Positions 47,517 to 60,700 of a stretch of DNA of 64,000 bases are shown here, in pieces (position 1 is the first letter of the stretch; each line of letters begins with the position of its first letter). A model generated the notes under the pieces. That model saw nothing but the letters and a program-made list of their open reading frames with translations, was not told the DNA's origin and made no database searches. The DNA is from Paramarasmius palmivorus (taxonomy: Eukaryota > Basidiomycota > Agaricomycetes > Agaricales > Marasmiaceae), in the NCBI GenBank assembly GCA_037176845.1, contig JAYKXP010000091.1:1-64000 (forward strand). Reading direction: 5' to 3'. A program made the position numbers and the translations under genes.

Positions 47517-50500
47517 CGGTGATGACACTGATGGTGCTGGCACTGACCATGGTGGTAGCATTGGACAGGACAGCGGCATGCAACACGTCATGGATGTTGA
47601 CGTGGACAATGGCTCCAGTGATGAATTTGACCATCATGGTAATGAGGAAGAGAAAGGCTGTTTTTCTCCGGTATGAAGTTTCCAGTGGGGATGCTTTTAG
47701 ATCTACTATAACTTGAACCAACAGGACTGGGACCTCAATAGTTTGGATTTTGAGGACGAGGGAGATAACAGTGACAGAGATGGTGCTGGTGCTGCACATG
47801 ACAGCGATGATGACGGAAGTGAGAAGGAGGAGAAGAACGGAAGCATGGCCTGTAGCAGTGGAGAGGAAAAAGAGAAAGTGGAGAAAGAAGAAGAAGGGGA
47901 TGGCGGAGGCGCTATTGATGTAGAGGAAATGGTAGAGGTAGGCAAAGGCGATAGTAATCCTACAAAGGCTGATTGAGTTCTGTAAGGCTTCAAAGAAGAA
48001 AGAAGAAAGGAAGAAGAAGAAGAAGCAGCAGCAGGTGGTGACGAGGAAGAGAAAGAGAACGGTAGGTTTGGTGTTCTGTATAAAGATGTCAAAAAGAAGG
48101 AGATGCTCAACAATATGTCTCTCTGTCCAGATACGGGACTCGGACTTGACGGACGGCGCTGAGGAAGTGGATTCAAACACGATAGCTGCACCCAAGATAG
48201 TTGTTGTGAGACAGCCGAAGCGTCCAAGGGCAGAGCCCAATATCCCCACCACCACCACCACTGCTGCTGCTGCTGCTGCTGGCAGTGGAGTTTTGAGCCC
48301 TCGTCCTCCCTCGTCTTCTGCTGGCGACGGTGGCAGAGTCACTGTGGGGCGCAAGACTCTACCTGCAGCAATCGCTGCCAGCTTGGGTGTGGTCGCCTCT
48401 TCCTCTCCTCCAGCTTCCACCAGTGGCAGCAGGCCAACGACAGGTGGAAAGAGGCCACCACCGCAGCTACCTACAGTGCCCTCGCCATCACCAGCAGGGG
48501 CACCGAGGCGTATCGGTGAAGGCAAGAAGAATCTGCCATTAGCGACACCACCACCACCACCACCACCACCAAGGCCACTCGCGTCTTCTTCGTCTTCGTC
48601 GTCTAGCAGACCCACGACTGGTGGTAAGACCATACTCCCTCCTACAGCAAAAGCGACCCCATCACCGCTCTCTTCTGCGTCATCCAGGAAGAATAAAAAG
48701 CTGATGGCAGAAGCCACGACCACCCCTCCTGCATCAGCCCTGAAAACGAAGAAGGGTGCTGTAGTAGATGCCAGCGGCAGCTTGCGCAAGGAAAGCCTTG
48801 TGAGAAGTGCTGTTGCTACATCGTCTTCTGCCTCTGGTTCTTCTCTGGCGAGGACGGGAGACAAAGGAAAAGGGAAGGCAAAGGCAGCGCCAAACCCAAA
48901 GGGAAGCACAGTGAGGGGCAGACCAACTGGCTTCAAGTCAAAGGAGTTCATCCACGACGACAGCAGCAGTGGAGAAGAGGAAAGCAGCAGTGGCAGCGGC
49001 AGCAGCAGCACTGAGGAGGAGGAGCTGGCACTTGACAACATGGGGACAGGTCGGAGGCGCCGCCTCAGCCGCTACAGGGACGATGACAAGGTCAGCAGTG
49101 GAGATGAGTACATTGGTAGTGATGACGACGGTGGCAGCATCAGCAGCGCGTCGGAGCAGCAGCAGAAGAAGACGAAGAAGCAGAAGCAGAAGCAGAAGCA
49201 GGACTCGAGAGCGGTGAAGGGAAAGGCAGCATCGACGCCCTCCACAAGCAGCACTGCCCGTGTCCGTGCACGGAACACAGACAACGGTGGTAAGAACTTT
49301 GGCCGGGTCCAAGCCCAAGTCCAACGGAAGAAGGCAAACGAGCAGGAGATAATAGAAGCAGCCGTGTCCGGCAACGTTGATGCCATGCCGATGGCAGTCG
49401 ACCCCGCCGGCCACACGTCCCTCAACCTTGCCCCGTTCCTGCTTGGGTATGGGCTCATACGACTGTCAGACATTGACATCAACCCAGCAATCACGACCTC
49501 GCGCTTTCAGAGGCCGATTCGAGAGAGCCATGCGTCTGACATCTCGAAATTGCCTTCTTACGACCCATGCAACCCCGAATTCGCTATCGACATCCAGATC
49601 CATCCAGACCTTCTGGACCGTTCGTCTCTCTTGGAGAGGCCACTGGACAACGCCAATGTCATGCCCTCTTCTTCATCATCATCAGCATCACCTGCTTATC
49701 CAATGGCTGTGTTCAAAACGGAAGGCGCTCCCAGCAGCACTGAATGGACTATGGAGGTCCTGGATGGCAACCATCGTCTCCGGGCGTTGCAAATCTACCA
49801 GGGCAGCCATTGGGAAGCATTGGATCTCCTCAGACAACGTAGAAGAGACAATAGTGGGAAGCTCTCGGAGGAAGACGCAGGACATCTGGCGAAGCTGACT
49901 GCAGAGATTCGTCAAAACAAGAGCGACATGATTCTTGTGAAGTTCTACGATTCTGGTAAGTGCCGACAACAAGGTCGTCTCTGATCACGTTCCTCACACT
50001 GACTGGGTCGGTTGGTTTCTAGCCGCTATCAACAGCAGCAGCCTAAGGTCCACCCTCATGCTCAGCCTCACAGCCAACGGACAAGTAAACCAAATGCGGG
50101 AGACCGCTAGAAACTTTAACACACTCAACCTCCACTACCTCAGGACAGCACAGAACGAGACTGACGCTGACAGGGCGCTGATGACGCTGGTGAATTTCGG
50201 CAAGGGGCAAGTGCTGGGCGTCCTCGCCCGATACTATGGCCCGGTCCTCAAGGCCTACGTCGCAATGACCCGGCATTGTGAGGAGAGTTTCAGGCACCAC
50301 GAGCTCTCCATGCCCTCCCTGGTCGCCATCCAGCAGTCCGGCGGAACCGTCTTTGATCACATCATGTTGGGGATGTGGAGGACCTTCCTTCTTGCATTTG
50401 AGGAAGGCTTGGACTTTGTGTCCCCTGAACAGGCGCAACAGTGGGCTGACAACCCAGACCTTCCAGAGGCCGAGGAGTGGCGCAAGGCTGCAGAGGAACA

Positions 50501-53043
50501 TCTCGCCGTCTACACCTTTGACACGGACATTCCCTCCCCGTTCCACAACCTCTACGACTGGCTAATAAGGTTCCTTCGACGGCTCCTTCAAGGCCCACCT
50601 CATCGACCAGTGGCACCTCTTTTTGAGGGATGACCAGGCATGGAGAACCCACTACACCACCTATGTGGAGGAAGCAATCGCCACCGTCCAAGCCAAATAC
50701 AAGGATGCCTTGAGTGACCGTGTCAAGGACAGGTCGCTACCGCCGCTTCTCTTCTCTGCAGATCAGATGAACAGAGTTCTCTGCCGCCTCCTCCACCTCC
50801 TCGTCGACACCGACCCACCTCTCATCCCGCTCCAGTACTCCCTCGTCCGGCCGTACTGGCCGGTTTTCAGCCCCAAAGCCCTGAGCTTCCTCCTTAGTGA
50901 GGTCCACCACTTACACAACACATGGCATATCGTAGCTGAGCTGCTCGTGCCTGGGTGGTATACTCTGCTGACCCTTCGCTCCACTGAGAAGGGCAGAGCC
51001 GCCGAAGCTGCTGCTGCTGCCAAAACTGCTGCCACCTCAACTTCAACTTCCAAGAACACTGGTGGCAAAGACAAGGGGAAAGACAAGGGGAAAGACAAGG
51101 GGAAAGACAAGGGGAAAGACAAAAAGACTAAAGCAGCAGCAGCAAAGAAGAGCAAGAAGGCAACTGCTGCCGCTGCTGCTGCTGCTGGTGCTGCCTCTTC
51201 ATCGAAAGGTATGGTTTCTCTCTCTCTCTCTCCTCTTACAACCACATTCTCATGCTTGGGCTTCCACCAGTGACTCTTCAAGACGTTGTCGGTGAGGACA
51301 ACCAGAACCAGAATGAACAGGAAGAGGACATCAACAAGGAGGACCAAGGCAACAACAACAATGATAATGACAACAACGACGACGACGATGAAGAGGTCAC
51401 CTTGGTCGTCGACAAGAACACAGGGCTTCTAACAAGAAAGGTCCACATCGACGTCGATGAGGATCCTCGTCCCTTCGGTGACTTCGGTGGCACCCCTGGC
51501 ACCAATCACCCTATCCCCTTCCATAACGCTACCTCGAGCATCCTGTGGTCCCTGCAGTACTTCTTCAACCGTCACCCTGACCTCACAACTGATCCCTGGA
51601 AACACAACAAGGACAGCTTTGCACATGAGCTCCAAGTGACAGCTCCCTTCTACGCCATCATTCACCTAATATTCGAGCAGAGAAGATACCTCATCATGAG
51701 GGACCCTGACTTTGCTCAGCTCCGCTTCGCAAAGAACCGGCAGCTGATTAGCAGAGGCCTCCAGCCAGCGCTCACTGCAGAGCTCAAGGCTTTGGGAGTA
51801 ACTGATGCAATGCATGCGTGGGTGGACGAAGCAACACGATCTGCAAGAAAGGACCTCGCTGAGAACCCACCACCACCTTCAGACCAGCAGGCTGACGACG
51901 ACAGCACCGGCGAGAACAACGTCACTGGCAGAACTGCCGGATACGTCCACTGGCAAAGGCCTCACCAGAGCCCAAGCAATGCCGTCCTCACCATCATCGA
52001 CCAAAAGATACGGCGATCAGGCAATGTCCACGCCTCTGACAAGCTCGTCAGCGTCTTCACCTCCATATTCACGACCATCATCGCTGCGAAGCCCCTATCG
52101 CTTCATTCACCTCAAGTCCCATTTGACTTCTGGCAACAACAAAAGAAGCAATGTTGTCTCCCTTGTCAGCAACGCATGGACGGACATGCGGAGGGTCCGA
52201 CAAATAAAAGACTTTGGTCTTGAGCCGGACAACCACGACTTCCTCCGAATAATATCAAAGATCCATGCCATCATACACGGATCAGATGGTCTGGACAGCT
52301 TTCCTGTCTGGACTGATGCCGTGGTCTCCTTCGAAGAAGTCCTTGAAGAGCACGGTATCAATCCAGAACTCGGCCAGGATGTCACAAACCAGAAGAAGCG
52401 TCATACCAACTACGCAGACACTGGCGATATTGACATAGACAGTGACGCCACCGGTAGCGACATGGATGTCGACGGAGAAGCCAAGAAGTTGAAGGCAAAG
52501 AAGAGGGAACACAAGGCTGCCACTGACTACGCAGAGGCAATGACAAAAGCCTATTTGAACGCAGAGATGTTCAGGCTGTTTAACAAAAGGGTGAAGGAGT
52601 TGAACAGCTGTGGAGGGCCAAAGGATGTCGGCGTCCCATACTATGCCAAGCCAAGTCCAAAGAGCAAAACTGTGAATACCAAATACGCGCCACCACCAAA
52701 GCTCTATGAAGTAGGGCTAGAGTTTCTAGACCATTGGCTTCATTCTTTTGTGACTGTTCGCTATCAACGGTTTGGTCTGAAGCCCGTCACCATCGCACCA
52801 AACACCAGACAGTGGACCCTCTTCAAAAGAAAGTTGTTCAAGAACCAGCCCAGCAGTTATCAAAAGCCAGTAACAGCTGATTACCTCAACGCCTTCCTTG
52901 AGCTTTCTCGTCCCCCTGTCACATGGCTCAAAGACACCCAGAAACCAGACGAAGCAAAATATTTAGATAAAATGGAAGAACTGCCTCAGGTGGCAGAGGC
53001 AATCAGGGTGGCAGATATGTATGATGATGAGGACCATGATTAG
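46885..53043 (+). CDS. Giant low-complexity protein with ParB/sulfiredoxin-like domain, eight exons, two frameshifts
   Basis: Exons 46885-46953, 47025-47105, 47176-47670, 47725-47937, 47996-48061, 48131-49955, 50023-51208 and 51271-53043. All junctions are GT-AG and keep frame, for about 1,901 residues. The N-terminal ~740 residues are disordered: Gln, a long Asn run, acidic and Lys runs, then Pro/Ser/Thr. A compact domain (about 745-910) opens LLGYGLIRLSDIDINP and contains EVLDGNHRLRAL with D853-G854-N855-H856-R857, the DGxHR signature of ParB/sulfiredoxin-like folds that bind or cleave nucleotides or nucleic acid. The C-terminal half is unfamiliar, with acidic and GKDKGKDK repeats. Reading through needs loss of one base near 50573 (a 58 nt intron with a poor donor is the alternative) and of one C in the CCCC run at 52093-52096. 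The coding quality on both sides is high, so these are either consensus errors or recent damage. Confidence 0.68.
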
Positions 53044-53313
53044 TGTATATCTGTCTACGTCTGTTATCGGTGCTGGGATCTCTACATACATATGTCTATT
53101 GATGTTGGCTGGTGCCATAGCTATATCTCATATTGATTTGAACATTGAACTGTATTTATAGAACAACCATTTGTGTAAATCTCTCGGATAATTCATCTTG
53201 ATGTTTTTTGTCCCTGAAAAGACCAGAAGGAAACAAATGTCAACAGACTCAAGACTTGAGTCTTTTACCAGAACAAAGAAATGTGACGGTCTGGACATCT
53301 GAAATGTCTTGTA

Positions 53314-53654
53314 CACGTATAGCACAGACTAGAAGGCTTATACGCAGCATAATATTGTCACAGGTCTTATGCATGTGTAGAATGGTTTAGAAGTCTGTAA
53401 ACATGGTATCGTTTGGAAAAATCCTCTAAAGAGTTTATATGTCATGTAAACTTTGCCAAAAAAAAGTGTTGTACACGTATAAGAAGGCTTGGAGGTCTTA
53501 AACGTGTTATAGAAGATACAAAGAGGTCAGAAATGTGTCATAACACTTTCAAATGCCTTGTACACGTATAAGAAGGCTTGGAGGGCTTAAACGTGACATG
53601 TAATGTTGTTCAGAAACCTCAACACGTATAAGGAAGTATAGAGGTCTTAAACGT
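53314..53654. promoter_or_regulatory. Four 31 bp dyads downstream of the ParB-like gene
   Basis: Sites 53314, 53474, 53564 and 53624, all ACGTAT-type left arms with 13 bp spacers; the last three have CTTAAACGT as right arm and related spacers. They sit between the ParB-like gene and the GGTATACC satellite and are the last dyads in the window. Confidence 0.75.
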
Positions 53655-53660
53655 CATGGC

Positions 53661-56600
53661 AACAATAACAGTGGTATACCCACCTCGGACAAGAGCACGT
53701 CATGTGGTATACCTGGTATACCACTGGTATACCCACCTCGGACAAGAGCACATGTCGGAGTATACCGGGTATACCTGCCTCGGACAAGAGCACGTCATGT
53801 GGTATACCCACCTCGGACAAGGACACATGTCGCGGTATACCAGGTATACCTACCTCGGACAAGGACACGTCATGCGGTATACCCGGGTATACCAGGTATA
53901 CCACTGGTATACCCACCTCGGGCAAGGACACATGTCGGGGTATACCAGGTATACCAGGTATACCACTGGTATACTCACCTCGGACAAGGGCACGTCATCG
54001 GGTATACCAGGTATACCTGCCTCGGACAAGGACACGTCATGCGGTATACCCGGGTATACCAGGTATACCACTGGTATACCCACCTCGGACAAGAGCACAT
54101 GTCGGGGTATACCAGGTATACCACTGGTATACCTGCCTCGGACAAGGACACGTCATGCGGTATACCCGGGTATACCAGGTATACCACTGGTATACCCACC
54201 TCGGACAAGAGCACATGTCGGGGTATACCAGGTATACCTGCCTCGGACAAGGACACGTCATGCGGTATACCCGGGTATACCAGGTATACCACTGGTATAC
54301 CCACCTCGGACAAGAGCACATGTCGGGGTATACCAGGTATACCAGGTATACCCACCTCGGACAAGAGCACATGTCGGGGTATACCAGGTATACCACTGGT
54401 ATACCTGCAGGTATACTCACCTCGACAAGGACACGTCATATACGGTAGGTATACCAGGTATACCACTGGTATACTCACCTCGGACAAGGGCACGTCATCG
54501 GGTATACCAGGTATACCTGCCTCAGACAAGGACACGTCATGCGGTATACCCGGGTATACCAGGTATACCACTGGTATACTCACTTCGGACAAGGGCACGT
54601 CATCGGGTATACCAGGTATACCTGCCTCGGACAAGGACACGTCATGCGGTATACCCGGGTATACCAGGTATACCACTGGTATACCCACCTCGGACAAGGA
54701 CACGTCATCAGGTATACCAGGTATACCACTGGTATACCCACCTCGGACAAGAGCACATGTCGGGGTATACCAGGTATACCACTGGTTTATCACCTCGGGG
54801 GCACGTCATCGGGTATACCACTGGTATACCCGGGTTTTACCAGCCTCTCACCTAGGACAAGGACACGTCATGCGGTATACCCACAAGGTATACCAGGTAT
54901 ACCACTGGTTTATACTCACCTCAAGGACACGTCATCAGGTATACCAGGTATACCACTGGTATACCACCCGGACAAGGAGCACGTCATGTCGGGGTTTACC
55001 AGGTATACCACTGGTATACGCCTCGGACAAGGGGCACGTCATGCGGTATACCGGGGTAGTATAACTCAGGACAAGTCATCAGGTATACCACCACTGGTAT
55101 ACCCACCTCGGACAAGAGCACAGTCGGGGTTGACCAGGTATACCATGGTAATACCTGCCTCGGACAAAGGTACGTCATGGCGGTATACCCGGGGTATACC
55201 AGGTATACCACTGGTAGACTCCACCTCGGACAAGGACACGTCAGGTTTATACCAGGTATTCAACCAGGTATACCTCCCTCGGACAAGAGGGACACGATGC
55301 GGTATACCCAGTATACCAGGTATACCACTGGTTATACCTCACCTCGGACAAGGGACACGTCATGCGGTATACCCGGGGTATACCAAGGACATATACCACC
55401 GTATACCACACGGGCTCGTCACATAACACTGGTATACTCACCTCGGACAAGGGCACGTCATCGGGTATTCCAGGTAATACCTGACCTCGGACAAGGACAC
55501 GTCATGCGGTAACCCGGGTATACCAGGTATACCACTGTGTATACCCACCACCACAACACACACACATTGTCGGGGGTATACCAGGTTACCTGCCTCGGAC
55601 AAGGACACGTCATGCGGTATAACCCGGGGTATACCAGGTTATACCACTTTGGTATACCCACCTTCGGACAAGACACATGTCGGGGGTATACCAGGTATAC
55701 CAGGTATACACCTCGGACAAGAGCACATGTCGGGGTAATACCAGGTATACCACTGGTATACCTGACTCAGTCGGACAATCACGGTATAACTGGTATACTC
55801 ACCTCGGACAAGGGCACGTCATCGGGTATACCAGGTATACCTGCCTCGGACAAGGACACGTCATGCGGTATACCCGGGTATACCAGGTATACCACTGGTA
55901 TACCCACCTCGGACAAGAGCACATGTCGGGGTATACCAGGTATACCAGGTATACCCACCTCGGACAAGAGCACATGTCGGGGTATACCAGGTATACCACT
56001 GGTATACCTGCCTCAGACAAGGACACGTCATCAGGTATACCACTGGTATACTCACCTCGGACAAGGGCACGTCATCGGGTATACCAGGTATACCTGCCTC
56101 GGACAAGGACACGTCATGCGGTATACCCGGGTATACCAGGTATACCACTGGTATACCCACCTCGGACAAGAACATTGTCGGGTTTATTCCATAGGTATAC
56201 CAGGTATACCCACCTCGGTCAAGAGCAACATGTCGGGGTATACAGGTATACCACTGGTATACTCACCTTCGGACAAGGGCCGTCATCGGGTTATACCGGC
56301 CTCAGTAACAAGGACACGTCGTGCGGTATACCCGGGTTTTTATACCAGGGTTACCACTGTATATCACTTCGGTATCCAACTCACTTCAGGACAAGGGACG
56401 TCATCGGGTATTCCAGGTATACCTGCCTCAGACAAGGGACTCGTCATGTGGTATATTCCCGGGTATACCCCAGGTTATACATGGTATACTCACCTCGGAC
56501 AAGTGACTCGTCATCCAGGTATACCACTGGTATACCCACCGCGTCTAAGTGCAAGAGCACATGTCGGGGTATACCAGGTATACCATGGTATACCTGCCTC

Positions 56601-57535
56601 GGACAAGGGACGTCATGCGGTATACCCGGGTATACAGGTATTACCACTGGTATAACCTCGGACGAAGGGCACCACTGGTATACCCATTCGACGTATACCA
56701 GTATACCAGGTATACCACTGACAACTCATGCGGGTATTACTACCCAGTATACCACACGTGTAACCACATAAGGTATACCAGGTATACCACTGGTTATAGC
56801 CCACCTCGGACAAGGTCACGTCATCGGGTATACCAGGTATACCACTTGTTACATACCCACCTCGAACAGAGAGCACGTCATTCGGGTATACCGGTATACC
56901 TGCCTCACAAGAGCACGTCATTGCGGTAAATTACCCATGTTATACCAGGTATACCACTGTTATACTCACTTCGTACAAGAGCACAGTCATCGTGTATACC
57001 CAGGTAACCTGCCCACGACAAAGGACACGTCAAGCGGTATACCTGGTATACCAGGTAAACCAATGAAATCCCACCTCGGACAAGAGCAACTCATCGGGTA
57101 ATACCAGGTATAATACCTGCCTCGACTAGAGCCACATTCGGGTATACCAGGTATACCTGCCTCGGACAAGAGCACGTCATGCGGTATACCCGGGTATACC
57201 AGGTATACCACTGGTATACCCACCTTGGACAAGGGCACGTCATCGGGTATACCAGGTATACCTGCCTCGGACAAGGACACGTCATGCGGTATACCCGGGT
57301 ATACCAGGTATACCACTGGTATACTCACCTCGGACAAGGACACGTCATGCGGTATACCCGGGTATACCAGGTATACCACTGGTATACCCACCTCGGACAA
57401 GAGCACATGTCGGGGTATACCAGGTATACCGGGTATACCTGCCTCGGACAAGGGCACGTCGCGCGGTATACCCAGGTACACCACTGGTATACCCGGGCGG
57501 TATACCTGGTATACCCGGTATACCCGGACAATGGC
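53661..57535. repeat. GGTATACC palindrome satellite
   Basis: About 3.9 kb in which the 8 bp palindrome GGTATACC occurs in groups with short fixed linkers (A, ACT, CGG), alternating with a ~25 bp CACCTCGGACAAG-GCACGTCAT or ACATGTCGG segment. Units of roughly 60-120 bp are arranged in higher-order repeats. From 54780 to 57120 the copies carry many 1-nt indels; both ends are clean. The long open frames on both strands (Tyr-Thr-Arg, Gly-Ile-Pro repeats) are by-products. Confidence 0.93.
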
Positions 57536-57787
57536 CACTGTCCGAGGAGGTATAGGGCAAGAGATGCACTGGCCTTGTCTTCTGACCACTGGGATTCCAT
57601 ACCCAGTCACGCATGTGCAAATCAATCATCTACCACAACTCTAGATCACTCCACTGGGCCAAGCTCCTCATACCCATCTGTCAGCTCTGCAATCTCTTTG
57701 CATCCGTCAGCCATTAACGAATTATATCCATTGTTTGTGGCTCCAAACGTGTCACAGTTTGGTGACACATCCCATCTGCAAGTACAT

Positions 57788-60700
57788 ATGGCAATAAACG
57801 GAGGACAGGGGCATACTATCTTCGGAGACCAGGAGAATAATGTGTACTATCAAACTGATGATCGCAATGATCGTACGTCTCTTTTTTCACTAGCTAATGA
57901 GGTAGCTCTGACAGACTTTGAAGCCATCAACGAGCTCTGGAAAGAGATAGCGAATGTCGGGGCACACCACGACTCTGGTGCTCGCTTTCCTCCTCCGCGA
58001 TGCCATGAAGGGACACGTACCAAAGTTCAGAGATCCATTCTTGATTGGGCCCAAAGCGACGATCCAAATAACGAGCCCTTGTGCTGGTTATCCGGTCCTG
58101 CTGGTGTGGGGAAATCGGCTATTGCACAAACTATTGCCGAGACAACCAACGAAGGAAGCCTCATCGCTAGCTTTTTCTTTTGGCGTGGCGATCCGCAACG
58201 AAACAACCCTTCAAAGTTGTTTCTTGTTATCGCTCATGGCTTAGCGCTCAGATATCCAGAGCTGCGACATTCTATCGGACAGGTTATCAAAGAAAAGCCA
58301 AGCATCCTAAAGGCCTCTGTTGATGTCCAGCTTCAGAAGCTGATCATCGAGCCATTATTCCAGTTCACCACCGTTGATCTGGACGGGCTAATTATTATTG
58401 ACGCACTTGACGAGTGCTCTGGGGAGAAAGAGCAGCGTCACGTGCTGTGCATGATTGAGTCCATTTTCTCCAAGATCCAGGGACGCCTTCCCCGCATTCT
58501 CTTATGCAGTAGACCTGAACCGGCTATCCAGGAGACACTCAGTACCCTGGATAAAGACCTTCATGTGCGCCGGCTTACCCTTGATGACAACTGGGAGTCA
58601 AGGCGGGACATTGAAAATTTCCTAACCACGGAGTTCACTCGAATACGAAACTGCGATCGATGCAAAAACTTGGATTTCCCGGTCCCTTGGCCCTCACCTT
58701 CGCAGATATGGAGTCTCAGTGGGAATGCCTGAGGGCAATTCATCTATGCCACCACTATCATCAGGTTCATAGATGATGGATTCTATAACCCATGTGAACA
58801 GCTCCAGAAGGTACTCGGTCAACAGAAGAATGACTCAGAGGATGGCAATTCACCATTTACCCCACTTGACGCTCTCTACCATCAAATCCTTTCCTCTTAT
58901 CCAAAAGCGAAACAAAAGCAGCTACGTGACGCTCTGGGCTTTCTGATGTACTTCCAATATCCAGAAGAGAGTAAAATGGTGCCAGATCTCATCACGATGG
59001 AAATTTTGTATGACCTACCTGCTGGTGGGGCAGAGCTGCTACTCCGCCGAGCACGCTCTCTCATCAAAGGAGTTGAGGACGGTGAACCTGAGATTATTCA
59101 CAAATCATTCCGCGATTACCTGGAAGACGAATCCCGCTCCCATGAATTTTTCATCGACAAAGAGGTCTACTCCGAGACCTTCTTTTTACGTCTCCAGCTT
59201 AACACCGTGATCAGGGAGGCGGACAGGGACCTCACTCGTATATCATCTGTATGTATTCTCTTTCATTATTGTTCGTCTTTGTTACTGACAGGAAACTAGG
59301 ATCAGAGGTATTGCAAGTGCATGATAGCCTTTACCAAGGAGGCATTTGCATACATATGGTCCACGCACAGGACTCATGAAACTTTCGACACGGCTGGAGT
59401 CTACGACTATGTGATCAAGCTATCACTTTTTTGCCAACGGCCTTTACCAGAGATGTTGCCAACCGACGATATATGCTACGAAGACGATAAGTCTAAGGAC
59501 GCTTTTATTCATGGTCTACTTTCTATGCATCTTGGGACAACGAAGAATGTGCTTCCTGTCTTCGCACGCTTGAGATTGCGTATCAGAAGGGAAGGAATGT
59601 CAAACAAGGATGTTTGCAAACTCGTTGATATACTTCAGACGTTGTGGATGACTGGATGGAAAGCAAAGGAAGCCTTCGAGTCATCTGACTTCCATGAGTT
59701 TCTAGATACGCACAAGGCGATAATCATCTCGGATCTTCGCGCTTTCGATCCGGAATCTGAAAACTATTGCAGTTGTTTGACTCCATACTGGGATTCTCCT
59801 GTGCATCTATGTGGTGGTCACTACATTATCTCTCCTATTGCTGTCCTCCTTATGTCAGGCTATGGTATCGAGGATTCATCCAAACTGTGGGATCTGTTTT
59901 TGACGCTCACATATTGGGAATATGGACTTAGGCATCTTTTCGACGATGGCGAATATCATTTAAAGAAGGTAGATTTTTTTCTGAATATATGAACAATGTG
60001 TAACTCATATAACCAGTTTAATATCATTGAGAAAGCTCTAATCTACAATCTCCTACGGGAATGGGACGAGTGGGGGGTTGATTTGTTCAGGTGGCTTTTG
60101 GTGGGATACGACTATCTTTGATATTGCACTGTGCAACACTGATACTTGTCTTAGTTGTCACCTATTCATCTTCCCGCAATGGGCAATGCATATCATACAC
60201 GGGTTCTCAAGCTCTATACACTCCTCCTAGATGATTTGGCTTTTGATGATAATGAGTACCTCACATCTGTTTTTCAAATTGCTACCCGCATATGGGGCGC
60301 AGAACCAGAACTCCTGGATCTTTTTACTCGCTGGTTCGAACTGTTCCGCGGGCGCGCAGAGTGGTTTCTGGAATGGCTTGAGGTAAGTAGCGAGTTTTAA
60401 TACCTCATTATGTCTTCAAGTCGCTGATATATCCTACCAGTCGTTCCCCGCGATCCATGCAAAGAAGAGCGGAGTTGCTATTGCAAAGTTCAATACATCA
60501 CAGCAGAGGTGGAAAGACCTGGAAGGTGCTAGGGAAGATTTGCGCGAGAAGCGAAAATCAACCGAAGAGGTCTCCGAGTTGTTGTTTGGAGAGCTAGCGC
60601 CCCAGGATCTGGACGCAAGTGACGTCCAAATCATGAAGGAAATTGTACGCGGGTCCAAGGTCTCCACCAAGCCCAGGTGCCGCAAGACATATTATGCACA

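Noticed and set aside
47146..49041. A 631-codon minus-strand ORF opposite the ParB-like gene
   Set aside because: Antisense of Asn, Ser and Lys codon repeats gives Val, Leu and Ala runs; the plus strand has consistent splice junctions and a recognisable domain.
53656..57625. Very long open frames on both strands of the satellite (up to about 420 codons)
   Set aside because: They simply translate the GGTATACC repeat; several frames on both strands are open together and none has a non-repeat domain.
57179..57787. Extension of the NACHT frame upstream into the satellite
   Set aside because: The in-frame sequence before about 57540 is repeat; only the Ser/Thr-rich part just before 57788 could be real, and no start or splice site could be fixed.
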